Notes: generated from the letters alone by a model not told the origin. Counted from the first letter of the stretch, positions 8,908-17,381 are shown. The stretch is 64,000 nucleotides of DNA from G963677325 sp963810555 (GCA_963810555.1 CAWENX010000005.1:310001-374000); one strand, 5' to 3'. A program made the numbers and translations.

Positions 8908-9555
8908 TTAAAATTTATTTCGGTCACTTATTTTGCCGGAGGTTACATCCTCGCGAAGAAAAAATCTCGTGCGGTTATCTTTATTCTCCATTCCCACCAC
9001 TCCCACGACAATGAGTTTGACCAGTATTTTTTCAAGTTTCCATTTGGGAATTTTTGACAACCTGGAATATTGCAAAAGACCGAGATCAGGCTCATTTTGC
9101 AAAACAGAAAGCACTGTCTTTTCTTCTTCCGTATATTTAATTTTTACTCCTTCCGGTTTTTTTTCCTGTTTCCAGATATCGATCAGAATTTTAGGAGCAA
9201 GTGTATTCTGATCGCCTGTTCTAATATAAGCCAGCCACTTCCCCTTCTCATCCTGTGCAAAATGTGGACGTTCCGGACTTTTATGAATAATTATTTCGAG
9301 AACCGTTTTCCCGTCTGCTTTCCATGCCTTGATAAGAAAAGGGATAGGGGGTTTACTGTAGAGCCTTGCCGCTGCCTCCGCCATATAATATTCCTCTTCC
9401 GAAACCACTCCGGCCACCGAACCATTATCCCTTATCCCAAGCAATAAACGGCCTCCGTCGGTATTGGCAAAAGCAACCAGTGAAACAGCAATTTTTCTTG
9501 AATCGTTTATACAATATTTAAAGTCCTGACGCTGATGCTCCCCCTCAGCAATCAT
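8908..9555 (-). CDS. AlbA_2 (Schlafen-type) ATP-binding domain protein
   Basis: About 215 residues, taking the ATG that gives MIAEGEHQRQDFK as start (9553-9555); an in-frame Met 28 codons earlier adds a non-homologous leader. The N-terminal AlbA_2 domain (roughly residues 1-125) shows the hallmark series EGEHQRQDFK, SLVAFANTDGGRLLLGI and a YIRTGDQN segment. A winged-helix-like C-terminal part follows (EEEKTVLSVLQ...KWKLEKILVKLIVVG). Such proteins are usually annotated as putative DNA-binding or transcriptional regulators; the function here is not known. It lies between miaB and terC on the same strand. Confidence 0.8.
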   Translation of the reverse strand: MIAEGEHQRQDFKYCINDSRKIAVSLVAFANTDGGRLLLGIRDNGSVAGVVSEEEYYMAEAAARLYSKPPIPFLIKAWKADGKTVLEIIIHKSPERPHFAQDEKGKWLAYIRTGDQNTLAPKILIDIWKQEKKPEGVKIKYTEEEKTVLSVLQNEPDLGLLQYSRLSKIPKWKLEKILVKLIVVGVVGMENKDNRTRFFLREDVTSGKISDRNKF

Positions 9556-9631
9556 ATTTAATAATTTCGCGTTCACGGTACAGGAATTATTAATACCTAA
9601 AAATAGTAAATTAATGGTGAAATAATTGAGA

Positions 9632-9658
9632 ATTGACAATTGACAATTGACAATTTAT
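9632..9658. repeat. Period-7 simple repeat (TCAATTG)
   Basis: About three units of GACAATT/TCAATTG at the 3' end of miaB. The same heptamer is found at 16321-16352 and 24627-24658. Confidence 0.6.
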
Positions 9659-10986
9659 TCAATAATTCCTCCAATGAGAGTCGTTTGAGTACAATCCTTT
9701 ATTTTTACCCTGACGTAATCTCTCAACTGAACTCCGTTCCTTGGAAATACAACCATTTTGTTCTGTGAACTTCGGCCAAAGAACTCACTTTTCTTCTTTT
9801 TTGAGATTCCTTCCACCAGTACTTCAAACACTTTACCAATATCTTTTTTATTGCTTTCGAGAGAAATGCGGTTCTGCAGATTAATGATTTCCTGCAGTCT
9901 GTGTAACTTTACCTCTTCGGAAACATCATCCTGAAAATGTTGATGGGCGTAAGTGCCGGGCCTCATGGAGAATTTGAACATAAATGCCGTATCGAACTGA
10001 ACCTGTTCCATCAGAGACAGGGTTTCGAGGTGATCTTCTTCTGTTTCGGTGCAAAAGCCGCAAAGAATATCCGTTGTAATGCCGCAATCAGGAAGGATGG
10101 TGCGAATGGCCCTGATCCGGTCAAGATAAGCCTCACGGTCGTATTTACGGTTCATTTTCTTCAGGATGTTACTGCTGCCCGACTGAACCGGTAAATGAAT
10201 ATGGCGACAAATATTCGGATGTTTTGCCATTGCTCTTAACAGACGGTCTGATAGATCTTTGGGGTGCGAAGTTGTGAAACGAACCCGCAGTAAAGGAGAT
10301 ATCTCAGCAATCTTTTCCAGCAGATCGGGAAACCTGAACGGCTTATTTGTTCCTTCGGGCAACCATTTATAAGAATTTACGTTCTGCCCAAGCAAGGTGA
10401 CTTCACGATAGCCTGATTTCAGCAAATCTTTCACTTCATTGACAATATCTTCAGGGTCACGGCTTCTTTCACGGCCACGGACGTAAGGGACGATACAATA
10501 GGTACAAAAATTATTACAGCCTCGCGTTATGGATACAAATCCTGATATCCTGTCTTCTCCGAGCCGTTTGGGAATGATAGAATCGTAAGTTTCATCAACT
10601 GTCAGTTCAACATTTATGGCTTTATCCCCTTCTTTAGCTTTGTCGAGCAGAAATGGAAGATCGCGGTAGGCATCAGGGCCGGCAACGAGATCGACTGATT
10701 TCTTCTCCAAAAGCTCCTCCCCAAGCCGTTCTGCCATACAGCCGATCAGACCAATCAGCAGTCCGGGCCGCTTTCTTTTTTCACTCCGAAACAGGTCAAG
10801 CCTGCCCCATATGCGTTTTTCAGCATTATCCCTAATCGAACAGGTATTGATCAAAATGGCATCGGCTTCTTTATAATGATGGGTCAAAGAATAACCCTTT
10901 TCATTCATAACGGCGGCAACGACTTCGCTGTCAGCCACATTCATCTGGCACCCGTAGGTTTCTATATATAGTTTCTTATTATTCAT
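9655..10986 (-). CDS. miaB: tRNA-2-methylthio-N6-dimethylallyladenosine synthase MiaB
   Basis: A 443-residue radical-SAM methylthiotransferase that modifies A37 of UNN-reading tRNAs. Order: UPF0004 N-terminal domain with three cluster cysteines C13 (YGCQMN), C49 (NTCSIR) and C83 (IGCMAER); radical-SAM CxxxCxxC at C157, C161, C164 within RGCNNFCTYC; and a C-terminal TRAM domain after about residue 375. The CQMN and VRGRERSR signatures separate it from RimO and MtaB. Length is normal. It reads towards the AlbA_2 gene. Confidence 0.97.
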   Translation of the reverse strand: MNNKKLYIETYGCQMNVADSEVVAAVMNEKGYSLTHHYKEADAILINTCSIRDNAEKRIWGRLDLFRSEKRKRPGLLIGLIGCMAERLGEELLEKKSVDLVAGPDAYRDLPFLLDKAKEGDKAINVELTVDETYDSIIPKRLGEDRISGFVSITRGCNNFCTYCIVPYVRGRERSRDPEDIVNEVKDLLKSGYREVTLLGQNVNSYKWLPEGTNKPFRFPDLLEKIAEISPLLRVRFTTSHPKDLSDRLLRAMAKHPNICRHIHLPVQSGSSNILKKMNRKYDREAYLDRIRAIRTILPDCGITTDILCGFCTETEEDHLETLSLMEQVQFDTAFMFKFSMRPGTYAHQHFQDDVSEEVKLHRLQEIINLQNRISLESNKKDIGKVFEVLVEGISKKKKSEFFGRSSQNKMVVFPRNGVQLRDYVRVKIKDCTQTTLIGGIIE

Positions 10987-11140
10987 CCAATAGCTTTACC
11001 TTAAATCCAAAAATTCAGGAATGCAAAGTTAATTCAAAGTTTCAGGGTTTCAATGTTTAGCTTCGCTGATCTTCGCTTCAGGGTTTCAGAGTTTCATTCT
11101 CTTTACAACTCTCTGCTTTTCTTTGTGATCTCTGTGAAAT

Positions 11141-11352
11141 GGGTGTACGATAAAATTCCCTTTTAATCGAAAAATACGGACTGATATGTCTTTTCCCTTA
11201 TTCCCTGAGTAGAAAAATTCAAATTGGCTCATAACTTTCCCTTATTTAATTTAGATTTAAGATAAGGGAATAAGGACTTCGGTGTATTGTTTACATGTTC
11301 TACTGAGGGAATAAGGGAGAAGAAAGGGAATTTTGTCGTTCACTCCTGTGAA
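11141..11352. repeat. Large nested palindromic element, copy A
   Basis: Outer arms (about 11141-11163 and 11332-11352) share AAAATTCCCTTT and flanking bases in inverted orientation. The inner arms carry CCCTTATTCCCTGAGTAGAA at 11196 and its inverted counterpart ending at about 11319 (TTCTACTGAGGGAATAAGGG). A further AAGGGAATAAGG lies in the loop region. The same core, differing at two bases, forms the arms of the element at 63104-63226. Confidence 0.75.
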
Positions 11353-11509
11353 ATGATTTTCATTTTAATAAGTTTCAAGGAGTTACACAGAGTAAATCCA
11401 AAGTTTCGCAGAATTTATAACCTAAAGCCTTATTCTGAAACTCTGAAACTTCAGTTGCCTGTTGCCCTTTTCTGTTGCTTATTGGTTTTCTGATTCCTTT
11501 GTTTTTGAG

Positions 11510-11517
11510 TATATTTG
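11510..11517 (+). promoter_or_regulatory. Candidate -7 box for the SPOR gene
   Basis: TATATTTG fits TAnnTTTG and lies 23 bases before the start codon at 11540. A clear -33 element at standard spacing is not seen. Confidence 0.45.
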
Positions 11518-11539
11518 CACCCGGAATTATTACGGGTAA

Positions 11540-12040
11540 ATGAGGCATGTTATTTTATCAGTTATTGTTTTAACTTCAATCATTTGGAGCGTATCCGGAC
11601 AGGAATCGAAGATCGGCGAAAGCCAGCTAAGGAACAAATACGTAAATTTTCAGGTACAAACGAGCGACTCCCTGATGGTCTGGGACAGGCTGAATATCCA
11701 ATGCAGTCCTGAGATAAAGGATCTGCTTGAAAGGCAGATTGCACAAAACAGGAAAAACAACTCCACCAACGGATACCGTCTTCAGATTTATTTCAGTTCA
11801 GGAATGAATGCACGCAGCGAAGCCACAAAAGTAAGGACTGACTTTTTAGCCATTCATCCTGACATTAAAGCCTATCTTATTTACAAATCACCTGATTTTA
11901 AGGTTCTTGTCGGCGATTTCCGAACAAAGAGCGAAGCGCTGAAACTGCAAAAATCATTGAGCTACAAATATCCTAATGCTTTTATTGTACCCGATGAAAT
12001 TGCATTCCCGGAATTGGCGGGTAATTTATCAACCAAATAA
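11540..12040 (+). CDS. Secreted SPOR-domain protein
   Basis: A 166-residue exported protein with a signal peptide ending near SVSGQ (residue 21). The second half, from GYRLQIYFSSG (about 100) to the end, matches the SPOR fold: a first strand, DFLAIHPDIKAYLIY, then FKVLVGDFRTKSEALKLQKSL, the pattern that binds denuded glycan strands of peptidoglycan. The first half has no recognisable domain. It ends 20 bases before the PurF-like gene, on the same strand, and may share its promoter. Confidence 0.8.
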   Translation: MRHVILSVIVLTSIIWSVSGQESKIGESQLRNKYVNFQVQTSDSLMVWDRLNIQCSPEIKDLLERQIAQNRKNNSTNGYRLQIYFSSGMNARSEATKVRTDFLAIHPDIKAYLIYKSPDFKVLVGDFRTKSEALKLQKSLSYKYPNAFIVPDEIAFPELAGNLSTK

Positions 12041-12060
12041 TTGAGTTCAGATTATTAAAG

Positions 12061-13962
12061 ATGAGCGAAGAGATAAGGCACGAATGCGGAATTTCACTGA
12101 TCAGGCTGCTTAAGCCGCTGGAATATTACCGGTTAAAGTACGGCACCTGGCAATACGGTGTAAATAAGCTCTACCTGCTGATGGAGAAGCAGCATAACCG
12201 AGGGCAGGACGGAGCCGGTGCAGTGGCAGTGAAAATCAATATGCCTCCGGGCAGGGAGTATATTTACCGTGAGCGTTCGATAGATCCCAATCCGATAAAA
12301 GACATTTTTGACACAATATACGGTACGTTTAACAAAGCGGCTGAAAAGTATCCCCAAGCCTATCACGATCCGGTCTGGGCAAAAGAAAATCTTCCTTTTG
12401 CCGGAGAGGTGTATATCGGACATCTCCGTTACGGGACTTACGGCCGCAATGGACTGGAGTTTACACATCCCGTGATGCGGCTGAATAACTGGCGGTCAAG
12501 AAACCTTGCCGTCGCAGGAAACTTCAACATGACCAACGTGGATGAATTATTCGAACTTCTCGTCGATCTTGGTCAGTATCCCAAAGGATTTAACGATACC
12601 GTCACCGTACTCGAAAAGATCGGTCATTTTCTCGACGAGGAGAATGAGCTTCTTTTCCGCCAGTATAAGAATGAAGGGTACAGCAACAGGGAAATTTCAC
12701 CTCTGATTGAGAAAAACATTGATATCCGTAAAATTCTTGAACGCTCGAGCCGCGACTTCGACGGAGGATATGCCATTACCGGCGTACTTGGTCACGGCGA
12801 TGCTTTCGTGATGCGCGATCCGTGGGGAATCCGTCCTGCTTTCTGGTATGCCGATGATGAAATTGCCGTCGTAGCTTCTGAGCGTCCTGTCATTCAAACA
12901 GTAATGAACATCAGCTGGAAGCAGGTTAACGAGATAAAACCCGGCCATGCACTGATCGTTAAAGCCGACGGACGGGTTGGTGAAGAGCTGGTGAGAATAC
13001 CGCAGACCCGGAAATCCTGTTCATTCGAACGCATCTATTTTTCGAGGGGTTCCGACCGCGACATTTACCTGGAAAGGAAAAAGCTGGGATACTATTTAAC
13101 ACCTAAGATACTCGAAGTTGTCAACAATGATCTGGAAAATACCGTTTTCTCCTATATCCCGAATACCGCCGAGACAGCTTTCCTCGGAATGATGGAAGGT
13201 ATCCGTGAAAACCTTCTTAACTCGAAAAAAGCAAAGATTCACGCTCTGGGACCAACGATGACCGAGGAACAGATTGCCGAAATTATATCCGTTCAGCCCC
13301 GGATGGAGAAAATAGCCATAAAGGACGTGAAACTCAGGACTTTTATTGCTGATGACTCCACCCGGGAAGATCTTGTCGGCCATGTTTATGACGTAACTTA
13401 CGGGATTGTTGTCAATCACAAGGATACGCTTGTTGTAATCGATGATTCCATCGTGAGGGGCACCACCCTTAAAAAGAGCATCATCAAGATTCTTGACCGC
13501 CTGCATCCGAAGAAGATCGTCATTATTTCCTCCGCTCCGCAAATCCGTTACCCTGACTGTTACGGGATCGATATGTCCGTACTGGGCAAATTCATTGCAT
13601 TTGAAGCAGCAATGTCCCTTCTCAGAGAAACGGGAAGATCGAATATCATCGATGAGGTCTACCGCAAATGCAAGGAACAGCAATTCCTGCCCAAAGAAGA
13701 GATCATCAATTACGTAAAGGAAATCTACAGGCCCTTTACGGATGAAGAGATTTCGGCTAAGATAGGAGTCCTGCTGAAACCTGAAGACTGTGTCGCTGAA
13801 GTGGAGATTGTTTACCAGACTGTTGAGAATCTTCACAAAGCCTGTCCCAACGATTTGGGAGACTGGTATTTTACAGGCGACTATCCCACCCCGGGAGGCA
13901 ATAAAGTGGTGAACACTGCCTTTATCAATTATATCGAAGGGGTACAGGGAAGAGCGTACTAA
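12061..13962 (+). CDS. Amidophosphoribosyltransferase-like protein, long Bacteroidetes form
   Basis: A 633-residue relative of PurF, the enzyme that makes phosphoribosylamine from PRPP and glutamine in purine synthesis. Seen: an Ntn-type start with Cys9 (HECGIS), the glutaminase segments QHNRGQDGAG and GHLRYGTYG, RDPWGIRPA, and the PRPP-binding motif VVIDDSIVRGTT at about residues 458-469. It is 130-160 residues longer than classical PurF, with extra sequence between the two halves and at the C-terminus. Cys9 would become the N-terminal nucleophile only after removal of an eight-residue propeptide. It may be a second paralogue rather than the main PurF, so the exact in vivo role is uncertain. 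Not part of a pur operon here. Confidence 0.85.
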   Translation: MSEEIRHECGISLIRLLKPLEYYRLKYGTWQYGVNKLYLLMEKQHNRGQDGAGAVAVKINMPPGREYIYRERSIDPNPIKDIFDTIYGTFNKAAEKYPQAYHDPVWAKENLPFAGEVYIGHLRYGTYGRNGLEFTHPVMRLNNWRSRNLAVAGNFNMTNVDELFELLVDLGQYPKGFNDTVTVLEKIGHFLDEENELLFRQYKNEGYSNREISPLIEKNIDIRKILERSSRDFDGGYAITGVLGHGDAFVMRDPWGIRPAFWYADDEIAVVASERPVIQTVMNISWKQVNEIKPGHALIVKADGRVGEELVRIPQTRKSCSFERIYFSRGSDRDIYLERKKLGYYLTPKILEVVNNDLENTVFSYIPNTAETAFLGMMEGIRENLLNSKKAKIHALGPTMTEEQIAEIISVQPRMEKIAIKDVKLRTFIADDSTREDLVGHVYDVTYGIVVNHKDTLVVIDDSIVRGTTLKKSIIKILDRLHPKKIVIISSAPQIRYPDCYGIDMSVLGKFIAFEAAMSLLRETGRSNIIDEVYRKCKEQQFLPKEEIINYVKEIYRPFTDEEISAKIGVLLKPEDCVAEVEIVYQTVENLHKACPNDLGDWYFTGDYPTPGGNKVVNTAFINYIEGVQGRAY

Positions 13963-14141
13963 GGGATTCAAAAGCTTCTTTTTTTGAGACATTGTTAAGC
14001 TTTATTACACCCTTCGAAAAATAGTCCCGAAGTGCAATCCTTACCGGCGAAACTCACCTCAGCACTTCAGCTTCCTTTTTTTAAAATAATTATCCAATAA
14101 ATTCCCCTTATATTTTAACTGTTAATAATGATTTAGTTTTG

Positions 14142-14149
14142 TAGATTTG
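14142..14149 (+). promoter_or_regulatory. Candidate -7 box for the CsgG-like gene
   Basis: TAGATTTG fits the Bacteroidetes consensus TAnnTTTG and ends 45 bases before the chosen ATG at 14195, which makes the upstream in-frame Met at 14147 impossible as a start because it lies inside the box. Confidence 0.5.
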
Positions 14150-14194
14150 CAATATACAAATGAATTTTATGTCAAATTATTTAACCTGAAAATT

Positions 14195-14839
14195 ATGAAA
14201 AAAATATTTTTTGTATTAGGCTTATTTATTGTGATTCAATTAAAAGCTCAGGAGACTGCCAAACAAATCTATGAATCGCCCAATCTTGCTGTTGCAATCG
14301 TAAAGCATAAAGTGGTAGCTATCCTTCCGTTTAAAGCGACAATTACTTACCGAAGGCCTCCTAAAAATTTTGATGAAGCACAACTCAAAGCCGAAGAAGA
14401 GAATCTTGGTTCAAGCCTGCAAACAGAGATGTATACCTATCTTTTGCGGAAAAAAAGTGATTACACAGTTGATTTTCAGGACGTGGAAAGATCAAATGCC
14501 TTATTGAAAAAAGCAGGCATTTTTGATAAACTGGAGGAGACGACCGCTGATACAATTGCTTCGTTACTGGGAGTGGATGCTATCATAAAAGGAAATTACA
14601 CCTATCAAAAGACTTCTTCTGAAGGGGGTGCAATCGTAAAATCCGTATTATTCGGCGGTGTAGGCGCTAAGATTGGTAGCGGTAAAATAAATATGCAAAT
14701 CAATGACAGAGACAAAGGTGAATTGTTGTGGAGATTTTCCAAGTCAATGGATGATAATGTATTTTCTTCAGCAGGGCAGTTAATCGAAAGAATGATGAGA
14801 AAAATTTCCAGGAATTTCCCGTACGAAGTGAAAAAATAA
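14195..14839 (+). CDS. Secreted protein with CsgG-like fold
   Basis: A 214-residue exported protein. The start giving MKKIFFVLGLF is preferred to an ATG 16 codons upstream because only it produces a normal signal peptide (cleavage near LKAQ). The mature part has the pattern of CsgG/LpoB-type periplasmic proteins: VVAILPFKATI, then a helix, DYTVDFQDVERSNALLKKAG, ADTIASLLGVDAIIKGNYTYQK and a glycine-rich strand region, ending with GELLWRFSKSMDD. Such proteins sense or export envelope components; no curli genes are nearby, so that function should not be assumed. A decayed copy of the start of this gene may lie at 15112. Confidence 0.55.
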   Translation: MKKIFFVLGLFIVIQLKAQETAKQIYESPNLAVAIVKHKVVAILPFKATITYRRPPKNFDEAQLKAEEENLGSSLQTEMYTYLLRKKSDYTVDFQDVERSNALLKKAGIFDKLEETTADTIASLLGVDAIIKGNYTYQKTSSEGGAIVKSVLFGGVGAKIGSGKINMQINDRDKGELLWRFSKSMDDNVFSSAGQLIERMMRKISRNFPYEVKK

Positions 14840-15218
14840 TAACACAGAAACTAATGAACGGATTGAAAATCCGGGGTTAAATGGGCAAAGATCACAGATC
14901 TGCGGCAACAGGGCGAATCCTCTTCCCCTGCTAAAATAATGTTTATATCTGCCTGAATTTTAAGCTTTTAGTGTAACTAATTGAGATTAAACGAATAAAC
15001 CAATTTTAAATTGGGAAGTATAATTTATTTACGCTGCTCAAACTATATGTGAACCGCTTAATGGGTTAATTCACAAATTTTTGAAAATAAATAAAAAATT
15101 TATTTGGAATTATGAAAAATATTTTTTACATTAGGTTGGATTCATCTGACAATTGCTGAGGGACCTTCAGCTTTAAGATGGATTGAGTTAATGTTAACTA
15201 CTTAAATACCATAAAAAC
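14840..15218. other. Intergenic region, no clear gene
   Basis: AT-rich spacer. The only structure I can support is a possible remnant of the CsgG-like gene start at 15112-15159. Confidence 0.5.
15112..15159 (+). pseudogene. Possible remnant of duplicated signal-peptide start
   Basis: TTATGAAAAATATTTTTTACATTAGG resembles the start of the CsgG-like gene at 14193 (TTATGAAAAAAATATTTTTTGTATTAGG). The frame closes after 15 codons. This suggests a decayed partial duplication, but the segment is short and AT-rich, so chance similarity is possible. Confidence 0.25.
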
Positions 15219-15593
15219 ATGCTACAGATAGCGATTGTATCGGAAAATCTGATTTTCACTAAACTGCTTGATTCTCATTTAAAAAGAAAAGTGCCCGATT
15301 GCTCCATTGTGCGATTCTCCTCTTTTTCCGGCATTAAAGAAAAAATGCACCGGTCAGAATTCGATCTGATCATGATCGACGGCACCCTTTCGGGAGTGGC
15401 GGGTTCTGAAATAATCAACTATTTAAGGATCAGGAAAAGAGTGGCCTGCCCGATCTGTTTCTTTAGCGAAGTTCCCAATGATCATTTGAAGATAAAAGCC
15501 AAAAAGGGAATAAACTATCGTTATGCAAAACCGTTTGACGCCCGCACTGTGACCAATGAAATTGCAGCTAACCTTTTTCTCGCTCAATATTAA
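15219..15593 (+). CDS. Stand-alone receiver-domain-like protein
   Basis: A 124-residue protein that looks like a single response-regulator receiver domain. Strand 1 is LQIAIVSEN; the phospho-acceptor position is D54 in LIMIDGTLSG; the conserved Lys is in YAKPFD near residue 103. The acidic pocket at the end of strand 1 is weak (only E9), and no output domain follows, so phosphorylation may still occur but metal binding could be impaired. No histidine kinase is adjacent. It may act as a protein-interaction module. Confidence 0.6.
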   Translation: MLQIAIVSENLIFTKLLDSHLKRKVPDCSIVRFSSFSGIKEKMHRSEFDLIMIDGTLSGVAGSEIINYLRIRKRVACPICFFSEVPNDHLKIKAKKGINYRYAKPFDARTVTNEIAANLFLAQY

Positions 15594-15659
15594 CCGGGTG
15601 ATTTCTGTAAAGCGGCCATGACGGGGAGCGGAATATTGATATATGTTTCGTTCTTATTT

Positions 15660-15680
15660 TAAAACATGCTATTTATGTTT
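15660..15680 (+). terminator. Weak stem-loop after the receiver gene
   Basis: AAAACAT-gctattt-ATGTTTT forms a 7-bp stem about 65 bases after the stop codon, followed by AAGGG rather than a T-run. Tentative. Confidence 0.3.
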
Positions 15681-15772
15681 TAAGGGAAATAACCTGAAAA
15701 ATCACCGGCTTTCCCTGATCATACTGAGAGAGTTTACTATATTTGCCATTAACTTAACCAGACCAGCGAATT

Positions 15773-16057
15773 ATGAGAAGTTACGATGATTTTTTGGCTG
15801 AACTTATTGAGCTTAAAAACGAACCTGTTACCCCGTACCGCAAAGCAACCTTTCTGTACTGGAAAACTCTGATAAGCTCTTACAACTTTTCCCTCAAATA
15901 TCGTAAATCAAAGCTTAAAACTTTTAATACCAGTGTCTTAGAGAATTTTCATGACAAAAATCTCTTTGAATTCTTCGGCAGCAATGATATTACCGACCAG
16001 GAGAAAAAGCTTAAAGTATTAACGGGAAAGCTGAAGGAGATAAATTCCCAACATTAA
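15773..16057 (+). CDS. Hypothetical 94-residue protein
   Basis: A small, charged, probably cytosolic helical protein with no family I recognise. It begins MRSYDDFLAEL, has a basic middle (YRKSKLKT) and a Lys-rich C-terminal helix. Codon use is like the neighbouring chromosomal genes rather than the AT-rich island that starts at 16.5 kb. The reading frame is short, so it could be non-coding, but the clean ATG and balanced composition favour a real gene. Confidence 0.5.
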   Translation: MRSYDDFLAELIELKNEPVTPYRKATFLYWKTLISSYNFSLKYRKSKLKTFNTSVLENFHDKNLFEFFGSNDITDQEKKLKVLTGKLKEINSQH

Positions 16058-16153
16058 CTAAATACGCCCCTCGCTCCCGCGCGATTGTATCGCGTGGTTT
16101 TCACATCAGCATCCCGCATGTGCGGGGGTCCCGGTCCTTCGGGATCAGTACAT

Positions 16154-16183
16154 CCTCCCCTTTAGGGGCCGGGGGTAGCACAT
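16154..16183 (+). repeat. GC-rich repeat (CCCCTTTAGGGGCCGGGGGT), copy 1
   Basis: Contains the palindrome CCCCTTTAGGGG followed by CCGGGGGTAGCACAT. Identical to 16276-16305 and, in inverted orientation with one or two changes, to 24669-24698. Confidence 0.7.
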
Positions 16184-16275
16184 CAGCACATCAGCAATTC
16201 TCAATTGTTCCCTATGCTCCGGGATCAATTCTTTTCTTCCTCACATCACCACAACTTGTCCCGATCCTTCGGGAT

Positions 16276-16305
16276 CCTCCCCTTTAGGGGCCGGGGGTAG
16301 CACAT
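16276..16305 (+). repeat. GC-rich repeat, copy 2
   Basis: Second direct copy of the 16154-16183 element, 122 bases downstream. Confidence 0.7.
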
Positions 16306-16320
16306 CCCCCCATCATTCTT

Positions 16321-16352
16321 AATTGTCAATTGTCAATTGTCAATTGTCAATT
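16321..16352. repeat. Period-7 simple repeat (TCAATTG)
   Basis: Four and a half units of TCAATTG. Each unit contains the palindrome CAATTG. Confidence 0.75.
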
Positions 16353-16476
16353 AATCCAAAAGTTTGGGAAAAATACCTGCCCTGCCCTGCCTTTTTTCAA
16401 TTCTCAATTGTTCCCTATGCTCCGGGATTAATTATTTTCATATTCCTCATTTTCAAAATAAAAAATTTCCTTTTCT

Positions 16477-16508
16477 TTTGTTAATTAAAATTCTGTTTCG
16501 TAAGTTTG
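16477..16508 (+). promoter_or_regulatory. Promoter of the TPR/NDT-like gene pair
   Basis: TTTG at 16477-16480, a 20-base spacer and TAAGTTTG at 16501-16508 make a good match to the Bacteroidetes promoter (TTTG-N19-21-TAnnTTTG). The start codon of the TPR protein follows at 16534. Confidence 0.65.
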
Positions 16509-16533
16509 ATTTAACTAATCAGTACATGTTGAT

Positions 16534-17349
16534 ATGGAAAATTCTTTAAATCATATTTTATTGATTGTTGGCTCTTTGGCTGCCTTTTTTGCATTGATAA
16601 CATCGATATTTTATGCAATACATAAAAAATCAAAAATTATTAATATAGATAAACTTACAAATAATTCTGTGAAGCTAACTGATAGAGTTGTTAATAATTT
16701 AGAAAATCAAACTCATCAATCAGATCTACAAATACTACATAAACTTGCATACATGTTTGAAGTATTGAAAAGATATAGCGATGTTGTTATGGTTGTTGAT
16801 CAAATTGAAAAACAATTTGGTTCATTGACTGTAAATGAATATACTTGGAGAGGAATGTGTCTAAATGTACTTGGACACCCTCTTGATGCTGTCGATGATT
16901 TTAATGAGGCATTAAAAATGGATCCCTCTGATGCAAATAATTTTTTTACGAGAGGAATTTGCTACAGTTCGATTGGTGAAATTGATGAAGCTAAGGCAGA
17001 TTTTGAAAAAGCTGTTCAATTAGAGCCAGATATTTATGTATATCAACATTTTCTTGAAATGAATTATATAACCTTCACAAGCAAACATAAAAAAATACAA
17101 ATAAATAAAAGAAAAGAAAATGCAGAAAAAGATGGTTTATTAAAACGCAGAATAAAGTCAGAATATTTTCCAGAATTTATTGAGCCAAGCGAAGATGAAT
17201 TTGCAGAAGCATATTTAAAAAGATTGAAAGAGGCAACAGTTCTAGCTCCAAATGACCATAATTTAAAAAAGGCCTTACTTTCTTACCATAATAATCCAAG
17301 AGCAATCCGAAAATTATTACTTGAGGTATATTACGAAAGAATAATTTAA
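16534..17349 (+). CDS. Membrane-anchored TPR protein
   Basis: A 271-residue protein with one N-terminal transmembrane helix (about residues 7-28), a polar linker, then TPR-type helical repeats between about 65 and 175; the clearest units are YTWRGMCLNVLGHPLDAVDDFNEAL and NNFFTRGICYSSIGEIDEAKADFEKAV. The C-terminal third is charged and lacks a known domain. Base composition is markedly AT-richer than the flanking chromosomal genes, which suggests horizontal acquisition. It is followed after 32 bases by the NDT/TIR-like gene on the same strand, so the two probably form an operon; TPR proteins often act as partners of such effectors, which is inference here. Confidence 0.75.
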   Translation: MENSLNHILLIVGSLAAFFALITSIFYAIHKKSKIINIDKLTNNSVKLTDRVVNNLENQTHQSDLQILHKLAYMFEVLKRYSDVVMVVDQIEKQFGSLTVNEYTWRGMCLNVLGHPLDAVDDFNEALKMDPSDANNFFTRGICYSSIGEIDEAKADFEKAVQLEPDIYVYQHFLEMNYITFTSKHKKIQINKRKENAEKDGLLKRRIKSEYFPEFIEPSEDEFAEAYLKRLKEATVLAPNDHNLKKALLSYHNNPRAIRKLLLEVYYERII

Positions 17350-17381
17350 ATTAATTCATTACTTAATCAAAAATCAAATTT

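Larger units (their letters stand above)
10987..11539. other. Intergenic region with large nested palindrome
   Basis: No gene is seen. The left part is a run of GTTTCAGGGTTTCA-type octamer repeats (about 11033-11098), the middle the palindromic element at 11141-11352 and the right end more GAAACTCTGAAAC-type sequence, followed by the promoter of the SPOR gene. Confidence 0.6.
16058..16533. other. Repeat-mosaic spacer before the AT-rich island
   Basis: No gene. It contains two direct copies of a GC-rich element (16154-16183, 16276-16305), two copies of TCAATTGTTCCCTATGCTCC (about 16200 and 16403), two of a CCCG-TCCTTCGGGATC palindrome (about 16128 and 16259) and a TCAATTG heptamer array at 16321-16352. 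Several of these pieces recur in inverted orientation at 24.1-24.7 kb. Confidence 0.65.

Noticed and set aside
13096..13992. 298-residue leftward frame opposite the PurF-like gene
   Set aside because: Antisense shadow of conserved coding sequence that contains the PRPP motif.
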